Origin: Cryptomeria japonica
Taxonomy: Eukaryota; Streptophyta; Pinopsida; Cupressales; Cupressaceae
Assembly: GCF_030272615.1 (NCBI RefSeq)
Contig: NC_081409.1
Span: 202,226,449 to 202,290,448, forward strand
Length of the DNA: 64,000 nucleotides
Direction of reading: 5' to 3'
This document shows, one piece after another, positions 25,813 to 37,322 of this stretch; positions within the stretch are counted from its first letter, which is position 1, and each line of letters begins with the position of its first letter. The notes below the pieces were generated by a model that was not told the DNA's origin, made no database searches, and saw only the letters and a list, made by a program, of their open reading frames with translations. The position numbers and the translations under genes are program-made.

Positions 25813-27361
25813 TGGTGCAGGGGCACAAGGAGACATGTTTGCTTCATTTGTATGCGTTGTTTCATGATGGTGTTTTGTGGTAGGATGTGTGTTGATCCAT
25901 GTTGATCCATGGTGATGTCCATGGTGGTCCCAAGACAGTGTAATAAGCCATAAGGCTCCAAAGATGTGTCAATTTGGTCTAAAGCCTTATATGGGCAATG
26001 TATTTTGTGTTTTTTGTGTTTAGGGATCTTAGATATGTTGTGTGTTCATTCTTGTCCTTTTGATGTGAAGGCGAGAGAAAAATTGTCATATTGGTCAAAA
26101 GTTGCAATGTTGTCATGAGCAACTTTGACAAGTTTTTGCATTTTTGTGTTTCCCAGCTATTAGTTGGTTGAATGTACACGTTGGGGTTGGTTGGAGGAGT
26201 TCCTTGGCATGATATAAGCCTGAGGAATGATACCGATAGGTTAGAAGAAGTTGGTGATGAAATTATTGTCTCCAAATCAAATAGAAATTGTTATTTTCTC
26301 CACTTTTCTTCTATTCTTTGTTCTTTCTACAGATTTGTACGGATGAATGGAATGAATTAAGAGTAAGACAAACTAAGGTTGTTAATCTTCTCTCACTTGG
26401 CATTGGTGTGAGGTCTTGAAACTCCTTGGTTTGAAAGTTAGAGCCATTTCCTTATCGCTGGCCTGAGAAACCCTCAAAATCAGGGTTTTGATGCAAAAAG
26501 GATCACAATTCAAAATTCCACCATGGGAATGGCCTGAAACCATGGGGGATATTGAATTGTCTTATTTACTAAATTTTCCAAGTGGTTTGGGAGGTAGGAA
26601 GTGCCTTTTGTTATTTTTAAGATGATACCCTAGGCTTGACATCTCCTATGTGGCAAGCCTGTTAAGCAGAAGAAGTGGGTGAAACCCTTGAACAATGGAT
26701 TGAAGGGTGTGAGAACTTGGCATGGTAGGGACCCTTGAGCATGTACAAACCTTATATAAGTGTCTATTCTTTATTTTGATATGACTGATGAAGACTTTTG
26801 ATGACAAATCTCCAATACCGACTAGATAGGCCTAATTAGGGGCAGTGTGGACAAACCTCTTAAACTCAAAATCTAGATGCCAAAGTGAGAAATTTCTAAG
26901 GGTATCCAAATCTGTAATTTTTTCTAGGGGTTGTTAAGGGAGCTTGGAAGTGACTGAGAAAAAAACCCAAATAGGAGGCCTAATTGCTTGTACCCCTCAC
27001 TAGGTCTCCAAGGTAAGCGATATTGGAGGAACTTGTAGAATCTTTTCAAGAGGTCCAAGTAAATGAAAAAGCCATGTCTCACATAGTTTTCATCCACAAA
27101 TGCCATACTTCACCATTTGGTAAAAGATCTCGTTTGCTAAGGGTTTGGGGTTGCTAAGTGTTCTTGGTTGGAGGGGTTGAGTCAAATAGGAGTAGGAGAC
27201 TCCTTGTCAAGTTTGAGTTGTCTTAGTGTAGGAGATCCTTGGGAAGGATACCAAGCCTTGAGAAGGCTTAAGACAATACACCATTGTATGGTGAGTAGTG
27301 AAGACCTCTTTGAAGAGAGAATCCAATCAAGTTTGGGCACAACACCAAACCCTCTGCATCA
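25813..27361 (+). repeat. 5' LTR of element F
   Basis: It begins TGGTGCAGGGGCACAAGG and ends CTCTGCATCA, three bases before the primer site. It aligns along its length with 32027-33573. Confidence 0.85.
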
Positions 27362-27364
27362 AAT

Positions 27365-27375
27365 TGGTATCAGAG
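27365..27375 (+). other. Initiator-Met tRNA primer binding site of element F
   Basis: TGGTATCAGAG is the standard sequence complementary to the end of the plant initiator tRNA. It lies just inside the 5' LTR and 25 bp before the gag start. Confidence 0.9.
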
Positions 27376-27399
27376 TTGATACTTGGGGTGAATTAGTGT

Positions 27400-28656
27400 A
27401 TGTCAGACATAAAATTTGGAGAAGAGGCTGACATGATGCCTCCTAAGGAAATGAACCCAGAGGCCATCAAGAAGATGATAGAGGAGTTGCTTGTTGAGAA
27501 ACTCAAAGAGACCAAACAGACCAAAGGAAAGGACAAAGCATGGGATGATGACTCAAAGGAAGAGAAAGAGAATGAGGAGCATGAGGCTATTGCTAAAGAG
27601 GCTCAGAAGATGGCACCTGATCAAAAGATTTTCTTGGATGCTTTGAAGTCAGTAAATAGAGACAATGGAGAGAATTTGCCTACCTATGGTGGTAGCATGG
27701 ATCGAGAAGAGGTGCTTGAATGGATAGAAGCACTCAATAGCCACTTTGAATACAAAGAAATTCCTGAGGAGAAGAGAGTGAGTTTGGCTAAATCTAGACC
27801 TAAGGGATCTGCCTTGTTGTGGTGGATGGTATTACAAGAAGAAAGGGTGAATGAAGGGAAGAAGAAGATATCCTCTTGGGAGAGGATGAGGAACAAAATC
27901 AAGAGCCAATTCCTACCAATAGACTATGAGGTGCAGATGTACAAGAAGCTGCAAAATCTCAGACAGAGGGAGTTAGATGTGAGTGCATATACTGAATAAT
28001 TCCACAAACTAAGTCTTAGATCAAGGAAGCATGAAGAGGAGGCGAAGAAGGTGGCTAGAGACTTGAATGGGCTTAGGCAAAACATTCAGGATGAAATAAG
28101 CATCTTGGCTCTGGACACTATACACAAGTGTTTTCAATTGGCATTGAGAGTGGAAGATAAGATAAGGAGAGGAGAGAAAATTAATAGAGGAAGAGGATGC
28201 AGAAATTTCAGAGGTAGAGGTGGCTATGGAGGAAGGAACACTCCTAATAAGAATGGTGACTCAAGTCAACAAGAGCCCAATGGAGAACCTAATAATAGGA
28301 ATGGGGTCTTTAGAGGAGGAAGGAGACCTTTTGGCGGAGGTAGACAAGGAAGTCAAGGAAGAGGTCCAGGTGTTTTCATTGGCAAGTGCTACAATTGCAA
28401 CCAAGTGGGCCATACCATGAGTAGATGCCCTAAGCAAGCTTCTAGTTCACATGAACCAAAAAGATGGAACCAAATTGTGCAAGAGGATTATAGTCAAAGT
28501 GTCAATTCTCCCACAGGAAATGCAGGTCCTACCTTGACTGGAGATAGTCTCATGCTAAGAAGGACATTATTGAAGGTACCCCAACACAAGGAGCCTCCAC
28601 AAGGAAGTCACTCTTCAAAACCACTTGTAACTCTCATAATAAAGTTTGTTAGGTGA
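27400..28656 (+). pseudogene. Gag of element F
   Basis: One frame from the ATG at 27400 to 28656 with a single TAA at 27997-27999, where Glu is likely. An acidic/Lys-rich start is followed by the capsid-type domain (GSALLWWMVLQEE, SWERMRNKIKSQFLPIDYEV), an Arg/Gly-rich stretch and a CCHC zinc knuckle, CYNCNQVGHTMSRC (28387-28428), that would bind RNA. The frame runs past the expected gag end and a small shift near 28615 separates it from the protease frame. Confidence 0.85.
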
Positions 28657-31600
28657 TTGTTGATTTTGGATCCACAAAGAATATTGTTGCTTTGGAAATG
28701 GTAGAAAAATTAAAATTGAAAAGGTTACCACATGTGAGTCCTTATAGGGTGTCTTGGTTGAACAAGGGGCAACATGTAGTAGTAGATGAACAAACTTGGG
28801 TGGATTTTGAAATGGGCGATTATAAGGATAGAATCTTGTGTGATATCCTACCTATGGATGCTTGTCACCTATTATTAGGCCGCCCTTGGCAGTATGATGT
28901 CAAAGCACAACATGATGGGGAGAAGAATGTGTACATCGTTACTAAGAATGGTAGACAATTTAGGATGGATCCTTTACCTGATCAAGGGGAAGAGAAGATT
29001 GTTAGTCCAAATGTCATGTGGTAAGTAGTTTTCATAGATCCTTAAACAAGAGGGAACCCAAGGTTATGCTTTAGTTTTACACTCAAGGGATGAACCTAAA
29101 CTGGGAAATGGTGAAAAGAAGGAGATTCCTAGTGAAGTACAAGTTATGATGGATAGATATAAGAGAGTTGTGGCCAAAGACATGCCTGATAACTTGCCTC
29201 CAATCAGAGATATCAGTCATCAAATTGATCTAATCCCTGGTGTAACCTTACCTTACAAAGCTACCTACAAGATGACTCCTAGTTAGAATAAAGAGATAGC
29301 AAGACAAGTGCAAGAACTTCTAGATAAAGGGTTGATTAGGAAGAGTTTGAGCCCATGTATTGTACCTACAGTGTTGGCACCAAAAAAAGATGGGACATAG
29401 AGGATGTGCATTGATTCCAGGGCCATCAACAAGATCACAATAAGGTACCGGTTTCATATGCCTAGGATTGAAGACCTAATGGACTATCTTGGAGGATCTT
29501 GCTATTTTTCAAAGATTGATCTAAAATCAGGCTATCATCATATCAAAATCAGACCTGGTGATGAGTAGAAAACAACCTTTAAGAAAAATGAGGGCTTATA
29601 TGAGTGGATGGTGATACCATTTGGGCTCATAAATGCACCTAATACCTTTTATGTGCCTCATGAATGAGGTATTGGTTGAATTTATTGGCAAATTTTTTAT
29701 TGTTTATCTTAATGACATCTTGGTGTTTAGCAAGTCCAAGTAAGAACATTTGAAGCATTTGGATCAAGCTTTGAGGAAGCTTCATGAGGAGAAATTGGTA
29801 ATCAATCTAGAGAAGTGTGAATTCATGAAAATTGAATTGGTGTATCTAGGCTTTGTGGTTTCTAGTGGATGTTTGAAAATTGATCCTTTAGAGGTTGAAG
29901 CTATTATCAATTGGCCTACATCTAGGAAGGTAGGTGATGTTAGGAGCTTTCATGGATTGGATTCTTTTTATAAAAAATTTATCAAAGGATTTAGTCATGT
30001 TTGTGCTCCTATTCTTGACACTATAAAAGGAGGAATCAAATGCAAGTTTGAATGGACAAAGAAGGCATCCCAAAGCTTTGAGATTTTGAAGAGGAAGGTT
30101 GCAAAACTTCCCACCTTGAGACTCCCTAACTTTGATCAACTTTTTACAATTGAATGTGATGCAGGCAAGCAGACAATAGGTGCAGTCCTTAGTCAAGAAG
30201 GACATCTGGTGGCATTCTTTTCAGAGAAGTTGAATGAGGCTAAGCAAAGGCATTCAACCTATGATTTGGATCTCTATGCAATGGTGCAAGCCCTCAAAAA
30301 GTGCCTCCATTACCTTCTTCCAAAGGAGTTCATAATTTATACTGATAACCATGCATTGAGTTTTGTCAATAGATAGGAGAAGTTGAATCAAAGGCACATC
30401 AAGTGGGTTGAACAACTCCAACCTTACACCTTCACCATCAAACATAAGAAGGGTGTGTCCAACAAGGTTGTAGATGCTTTGAGAAGAAGAACCCTCAATG
30501 TCCAAGAGATTCAATTGCAAAGTATTGGTGTTGATTCTCTTAAAACCATGTACAAGGAGGATAAAGATTTTAAAGATGCATACGAAGTATGTACTAAGTT
30601 TGCTGACTCTTTTCATGTTGACTTTCCTGATTTCTTGTTGCAGGATGGATTTCTCTTCAAGGGGCATCAACTATGCATTCCTCAATGCTCTATGAGGGAG
30701 AATATCATTAGGGAAAAACACAATGGTAGTCTTGGAGGTCATTTTGGTTTGGATAAGACCTTGGAGTAGGTATCAAGGTTTTACTTTTGGCCTAAGATGC
30801 AAGCAAAAGTAAGAAGGTTTGTTAAGCATCGTATTATTTGTTAAAGGGCAAAAGGAGTTTCAACTAATGCAGGATTATATCAGCCTTAACCAATTTCTAC
30901 TAGGCCTTGGGAAAGCCTTAGTATGGATTTTGTACTTGGTTTGCCCAAAACTCCTAGGGGGTTTGATAGTGCCTTGGTAATTGTTGATAGGTTTAGTAAG
31001 ATGGCTCATTTTGTGCCATGTAAATGCACAAATGATGCATCTCATATTGCAGGTCTATTTTTCAAAGAGGTTGTAAGGATACATGGTTTGCCTCTCAATA
31101 TTGTCACTGATCAAGACTCCAAGATTGTGGGTCACTTTTGGAGGACTCTCTGGAAGAAATTGGGTACCAATCTATCATTTTCTTCAAAATACCACCCTCG
31201 GACTGATGGACAAACTAAGGTGGTTAATAGATCTCTTGGCAATCTCCTTAGATGCCTTACCAAGCAGCATGGACAAGGTTGGGACTTGGTGATTGGACAA
31301 GCTGAATATGCATACAATGATTTAGTCAACAGAAGTACATGGAGGAGTCCATTTGAGGTTGTGTATGGCTTACATCCTAGAGGTATACTTGAACTTAGAG
31401 ATCTTGGAGGCATGGATAAAAGGAGTACCCAAGGAGAAGACTTCGCCATCACTATGAAGGAGGTTCATGATCAAGTCAAAGTTTCCCTTCAATAAAGTGT
31501 TGATAAGTACAAACTCAGAGCAGATGTTAAGAGGAGGGATGGTCAGTTCCAGGTAGGGGATTTGGTGATGGCGTACCTAAGGAAGGATAGACTACCCAAG

Positions 31601-32005
31601 GGCCAACCCTCAAAACTACTCATGAAGAAAATAGGTCATCTCCGGGTGGTTCACAAAATTGGCAACAATGCATATGAGGTTGAACTTCCACCAGATTTAG
31701 GGATATCTCCCATCTTCAATGTGTGTGACCTCATAGATTTCAAGGGGTCTTTGACTGATGCAGCACCTGATTCATCTCTTGTGGAGGAGGATGTAGACTG
31801 GGTGAAGGATCTTCCACCTAGCAAGTCATTGTAATTGGAGTGAATTCTTGACTCCAAGTTGATCAAAAAAACCAGAAAATGAGTGTACAAGGAATACTTG
31901 GTCAAATGGAAGGGGATTCCTGAATCTAAAGCTACATGGATGTCTGAAAGTGATATCATCAAGCATGGTACCACAACCACCCGATTAGCAACTCAAGGGA
32001 CTTGA
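28657..32005 (+). pseudogene. Pol of element F: protease, reverse transcriptase, RNase H, integrase, chromodomain
   Basis: Order: retropepsin with DFGST in place of the usual DSGST/DGGST (about 28660); reverse transcriptase with TAG or TGA where Trp or Gln is expected, and YLND instead of YxDD (about 29703); RNase H ending with TDNHALSFV; integrase zinc finger with one Cys changed to Arg; integrase core with SMDF, VTDQDS and TKVVN, where the catalytic Glu is now Lys; and a chromodomain with EYLVKWKGIPESKATW (about 31890-31955). A one-base shift near 29648 moves the frame. The chromodomain would steer integration to marked chromatin in a live element. Confidence 0.85.
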
Positions 32006-32026
32006 GTTTTCCTCTCCTGGGGAGCA

Positions 32027-33573
32027 TGGGGTAGGGGCACAAGGAGACATGTTTGCATCATTTTTATGTGTATTTTTCCATGATGGTGTTTTGTGGTACG
32101 ATGTGTGTTGATCCATGTTGATCCATGGTGATGTTCTTGGTGGTCCCAAGACAGTGTAATAAGCCATAAGGATCCAAAGATGTGTTAATTTGGTTTAAAG
32201 CCTTATATGGGTATTCTATTTTTTGTTTTTAGTGTTTGGGGGTCTTAGATATGTTGTGTGCTCATTCTCGTCCTTTTGATGTGAAGGCAAGAACAAAATT
32301 GTCATATTGGTCAAAAGTTGCAATGTTGTCATGAGCAACTTTGACAGGTTTTTGCATTTTTGTGTTTCCCAACGATTAGTTGGTTGAATGTACATGTTGG
32401 GGTTGGTTGGAGGAGTTCCTTGGCATGATATAAGCCTGAGAAATGATGCCAACAGGTTAGAAGAAGTTGGTGATGAAATTATTGTCTCCAAATCAAATAG
32501 AAACTATTATTTTCTCCACTTTTCTTCTATTTTTTGTTCTTTGTACGGATGATTGGCATGAATTAAGAGTAGGAAAAACTGAGGTTGTTAATCTTCGCTC
32601 ACTTGGCATTGGTGTGAGGTCTTGAAACTCCTTGGTTTGAAAGTTAGAGCCATTTCCTTATCGATGGCCTGAGAAACCCTCAAAATCAAGGTTTTGATGC
32701 AAAAAGGATCACAATTCAAAATTTCACCGTGGGAATGGCCTAAAACCATAGGGAATATTGAATTTTATTATTTACTAAATTTTCCAAGTGGTTTGGGAGG
32801 TGGGAAGTGTCTTTTGTTATTTTTAAGATGATGCCCTAGGCTTGACATCTCCTATGTGGCAAGCTTGTTAAGCAAAAGAAGTGGGCAAAAACCTTGAACA
32901 ATAGATTGAAGGGTGTGAGAACATGGCATGGTAGGGACCCTTGAGCGTTTACAAACCTTAGATAAGTGTCTATTCTTCCTTCTGATATGACTAGTGAAGA
33001 CTTTTGGTGACAAATCTCCAATACTGGCTAGATAGGCCTAATTAGGGGCAGTGTGGACAGACCTCTTAAACTCAAAACCCAGACACCAAAGTGAGAAATT
33101 TATAAGGGTATCCAAATATGCAATTTTTTCTAGGGTTTGTTAAGGGAGATTGGAAGTGATTGAGCAAAAAACCCAAATAGGAGGCCTAATTGCTTGTAGT
33201 CCTCACTAGGTCTCTAAGGTAAGCGATATTGAAAAAACTTGCAGAATCTTTTAAAGAGGTCCAATTCAATGCAAAATCCATGTCTCACATATTTTTTCAT
33301 CCACAAATGTCATACTTCACCATTCGGTAAAAAATCGTGTTTGTTAAGGGTTTGGGGTTGCTAAGTGTTCTTGGTTGGAGGGGATGAGTCAAATAGGAGT
33401 AGGAGACATTTCTTGTCAAGTTTGAGTTGTCTTAGTGTAGGAGATCCTTGGGAAAGATACCAATCCTTGGGAAGGATAATTAAGACAATACACCATTGGA
33501 CGGTGAGTAGTGAATACCCCTTTGAAGAGAGAAACCAATCAAGTTTGGGCACAACACCAAATCCTCTGCATCA
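32027..33573 (+). repeat. 3' LTR of element F
   Basis: It begins TGGGGTAGGGGCACAAGG after a CTCCTGGGGAGCA tract and ends CTCTGCATCA, as the 5' LTR does. The following bases, AAATC, resemble the left flank AAATA. Confidence 0.85.
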
Positions 33574-33578
33574 AAATC

Positions 33579-34452
33579 CCATCTACCCTAATCCCACCTA
33601 ATCATTATTCTAATCCCCATCCTAATGAGTTGCTAGTGGATAATCCTCATGATTAGCTACAAAGTCAACTCCTTGTCCCTTCCATCCAACCACCTTCCTT
33701 AAATGCCCTTTTTCTAGGTGAATGTGAGATTTTCAAAATCTCACATTCCTCTAGACATCCCATCCTCCAAGGAATTTTTTAATTTCTTCTAATTCCTCCA
33801 ATAACTATGATCATCCTTTTTGAAAAAAAATTAATTCCTCATCCCCACCCCTCAAGGAATATTTTATTCCTTTCTTTTCCCTAGGCACATTGGGAAGTCT
33901 TCTCAATGAGCCTTGAGGAGTGTGGAGACAAGAAATGCCTTTAAGGCATATCTCTTGGTCTCCACACTTGTCTTGTCACCTCCTCTTGGGGACCCTTCAT
34001 CTTGAGTCAATCCTAGCCCTCCATTTCTTCTCCTCTCCTCCTATAAATTGAGGACTCCATCTTCTTGTATCTCATCTCCAAATCTTGTAAGTGCATGCTG
34101 CTAATTTGCTTAGTGAAATCCATCTAGGTACCCAAACTATAGTCAAATCATCCAAATTTGCATACTTAGCCATTTTGATCATCATCCACAACTTCACTCT
34201 TTCATCCATCTATCCATCTCCATCCTCATTTGTGCACACTTTGGAGAGCCAACCACATATCTACATTGGACCAATCCAATCAAGCTAAGGAGTGGTGCAT
34301 TCTTGGCTTCATCAAGAGTCCAAATTGGAGGAACAAGAGAACTCTCTTGTCAAGGTATAATACATTGTTGTTTATGTCTTTTATTTGTATGTTTTGTGAT
34401 TTTGATTTGAATTGAGAATCTAACCTTGCATTAGGATATTTCCCTTGGTTCA
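33579..34452 (+). repeat. 5' LTR of element C, second part
   Basis: It resumes after element F and ends in TTCA four bases before the primer site. Together with 25449-25812 it gives an LTR of about 1.24 kb. It contains CT-rich stretches and a GGAGGAACAAGAG stretch like that near other retroelement transcription starts. Confidence 0.6.
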
Positions 34453-34455
34453 TTT

Positions 34456-34473
34456 TGTCATGCCCGATGGGAT
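34456..34473 (+). other. Primer binding site of element C
   Basis: TGTCATGCCCGATGGGAT matches the element E site TGGCACGCCCGGTGGGAC at 14 of 18 positions; three of the four differences are transitions. The tRNA was not identified. Confidence 0.7.
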
Positions 34474-34535
34474 CAATGTCCCTGGAATTTAATGTTTTTC
34501 AAGTTTTTTGTGAGTTTTTATCGCAGGTACTGGAA

Positions 34536-35250
34536 CAACATGAGCGTCTACAAATCGGTGCGACCGATTCAGGTTCAGCGTGAGCAACAGGGTTTTCAAC
34601 ACGTGTGCATGCGCTTTAGTGCGAGCGCTGGAAATTTGAATTTTTTTTCGCTTCTCTATAGGCCTGCACATCAGCGCGAGCACTATGGGAACAACGCTTC
34701 TGTTCTCAGGACTTTCTCATTTAGTTTAAACAAATTCTCTCTTTCTTCTTCTTCTTCTATTTCATCATTAAAACCTTAAAAATACTAAAAAGGCAAAAAA
34801 TCCAGAAAAAAAAAATAGTTAATTTTGCTATAACTAGTATTTCTTTTTCAGTAGTCTCATTTCAGCGCAAACACCCTACGAATAGCGAGGGCACTCTGTC
34901 AAGTTTCCCGCTTAATTTCAATTTTTAAAATTTTAAAACTCTGCTATATGTACTCACCTGCTTCAACACATATGCTCGCGCTTTAGCGCGACCGTTTCTG
35001 ACAAAATCCCCCTCGTTTGTGAATTTGAAATTTTGAATTTTCTAACCTCTAACTTGTTTTGGATTTCTTTTTGTTTTAGTGCAAGCACACACGCTTTAGC
35101 ATGACTAAATCAGGACAACACAATCGCTCAGGTATAAATCAACATTTCTTTTGGTCTCTATATTTTTTCCCGTATTTTTTTTAAAATTTTCGGCCCACTT
35201 TAGTGCGTACGCAGGCGCTTCAGCGTGGGTATCTGTAGATCAACGCAAGT
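34536..35250 (+). repeat. Short CpG-rich motif repeated at 20-bp steps in the leader of element C
   Basis: A motif close to YAGCGYGAGC recurs at 34536, 34556, 34576, 34597, 34617, then 34672 and 34692, 34863 and 34883, 34964 and 34984, 35077 and 35097, and 35201, 35221 and 35241. Within each group the step is 20 or 21 bp, while bases between motifs are not conserved. The surroundings are AT-rich. Confidence 0.7.
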
Positions 35251-35584
35251 GTTGTTTCTGCAGACCTGTATCTACTAATCACATTTTTGTGAGTTTTGCA
35301 TCTTTATTCGATTGTCAAAGACATAAAAAATAAAGCTACTAATCTAATTTTCTGCAAATTGCCTTGGAGATTCAACTAAACCTTGTGTTTTCATTTTTTT
35401 AGGCACTTAGACTTAATTAGAGGGAAAATGAACCATTGTTTTCCATGTTTGTGAAAATCATAAAGGTAGGAGAGTATTCTCTCATCTATCTAGACGATCA
35501 GAAATCCAGACCCTCCAAGATTTTCATGTTTATTGCATGTTTACCCTTAGCGGGCTTGCCCTCCCAAGTTGCTCGTAGAGCCAA

Positions 35585-36115
35585 TGAGAGGGGAACGACC
35601 CAAGTGAGTACACCCAGACTTGGGGTTCCCAACTCACTATAATAAATAGGCCATTAGGAATGACATATAATGGTTGGGGCTATTTGATAGTTCACTCTCG
35701 CATTGGGTGCTTAGTAGGATCCTAGAGATCTCGATCACGCTTGCGTGACTACTAAGTTCTTGGTGCTTCGTTGGGCTATAGGCCTCAATTGCGCTTGCGC
35801 AACTACGAAGGGTAGTTCCTAATGGGAATCCATACTAAACACTTTGTGCATAGTGGCCAAAAATCTTCTTGTCATTGGTGTAAGATGTCGGACCTCCGAA
35901 GCCGCCCATATTTTTACAGCTCTTAGTAGAGACACAAAGTTTGCCATGAGGAGTTTTCATGGGAATTGATGCTTGGTTGCCCTAGAGAAGTGATTGTCAT
36001 GGAGGAGATCCAGTAGGGTCAAGCATCTAAGTGTCCGCTCTAGGTAAGCGTAGTTGGGAAACCAATTGGGATCCATTGACTATTGTCCTTGCTAGCCCTA
36101 GGAATGTTGTATATG
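35585..36115 (+). other. Conserved noncoding leader block of element C
   Basis: Parts of this block match the leader of element E at 57585-58073, most strongly 35884-36115 with 57841-58073. Shared words include TCTTAGTAGAGA, GGAGTTTTCATGGG and GTCAAGCATCTAAGT. Neither copy has a conserved open frame, so selection on RNA or DNA structure, such as packaging or dimerisation, is the likely reason. Confidence 0.7.
35735..35802 (+). repeat. Two short perfect hairpins in the leader of element C
   Basis: TCACGCTTGCGTGA (35735-35748) and TTGCGCTTGCGCAA (35789-35802) each have a 6-bp perfect stem around TT. Both are followed by CTACKAAG, so the two sites look like duplicated structures. Confidence 0.75.
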
Positions 36116-37322
36116 AGCATGAGTGTCTTTGAGTTCAAATTCATTTGATTATTGTGTTTGCTTTGCTTGACACTTGCTTGCCAAGAGTAGACTAAACACA
36201 TCATTATCTCCAAACACTTTTCAAAACAATTGTCTTAAAAAAAACAATCATCCAAGTCAAAGTCCTAGTCACAATTTCAATCATAGTCATACCCCAAGTC
36301 ACATCCTAGTAGTCTTCCACACAAAGTCCGAATTGCGTCAAAACTTTGTTTGTCTCATGTTTCATAAACCCAAGTTGCATAAGCATCCCAAGAAGTCAAT
36401 CCACCAACCTATCAAGAAGAAGAAGCTCACACAAGCACAACTTATTAGATGTCGGAAGTTTTGGTACACAAACCGTAAACTCTTGCTTAAACATAGGACC
36501 TTCTTGCATCATTACCATGATTACATCCATGTTCATAGAAATGAGTTTGATGCTAGTGATGAATTAAGAGTTTGTGCCCACCATCAAGGTTCAAGTTTGT
36601 CTTTTTGCACCAACTATCATTAGAATCAAGGTGGTCACATCTCTTCTTATAACTTGCCATCTGAACCTATCATCTATTGAGTCATGTTCATGCCAAGGAT
36701 AGCCTAGTCATCAAATTTCTTCTAATCATCACTATCATCTCTCTTCGATCAATCATCCTCAATCTTTTCCTAAGGACTTAGCACATCAATTGACCACAAA
36801 TCAATCACCTTCAATTATCAAATCAATTCTCAAATCCAAATCAAATCATCCTTTAATCCAATTTAACCTCACGTTAAGGTTTTATGCCTTGTGAAGTTTT
36901 ATTTAGACCTCATCCTTAATCAATCAATCACTTGGCTTTGTTCTTGAAGAATAATCCTCTCCAAGTACCTTTGCCCTATCTTTTGAGTCGATCAAGACTT
37001 TCATCTCACATCTTTACTTTGCTTAGGGTCATTAGTCAACCCTTAGTAGAAGAAAGACTTTGATCATCCTCCCAAGGTCTAAATTTTACCCAACTTGGTC
37101 ATTACCTTTCTTGTGGTTTCATCAACATTTCTCGCCTAAAATCCTCATCCAAGGACTAAGGTACAATCCTAATCAAATCCGCGTCATAATCCAAGGACTC
37201 TACCAATCAATCAAATCCAATTTTATCAAATTCAAATTAAATCCCAAAACCCAAGATCCTGTCTAATTCCTTTCATCAAATTTCTTCCTCCTCCAATCAA
37301 TATTTTCTAATGTTATTCTTGT

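Larger units (their letters stand above)
25813..33573 (+). mobile_element. Element F: chromovirus with two LTRs, inserted in the LTR of element C
   Basis: Two similar LTRs of about 1.55 kb (25813-27361 and 32027-33573) flank an initiator-Met primer site, gag with zinc knuckle, protease, reverse transcriptase, RNase H, integrase and a C-terminal chromodomain. Flanks read AAATA and AAATC. The LTRs differ at roughly one base in ten in the stretches aligned by eye, so the insertion is old. Many stops and lost catalytic residues show it is inactive. Confidence 0.88.

Noticed and set aside
36174-36623. A 149-codon frame in the leader of element C
   Set aside because: It is His/Ser/Lys-rich without a domain, and element E has no counterpart in the same place.
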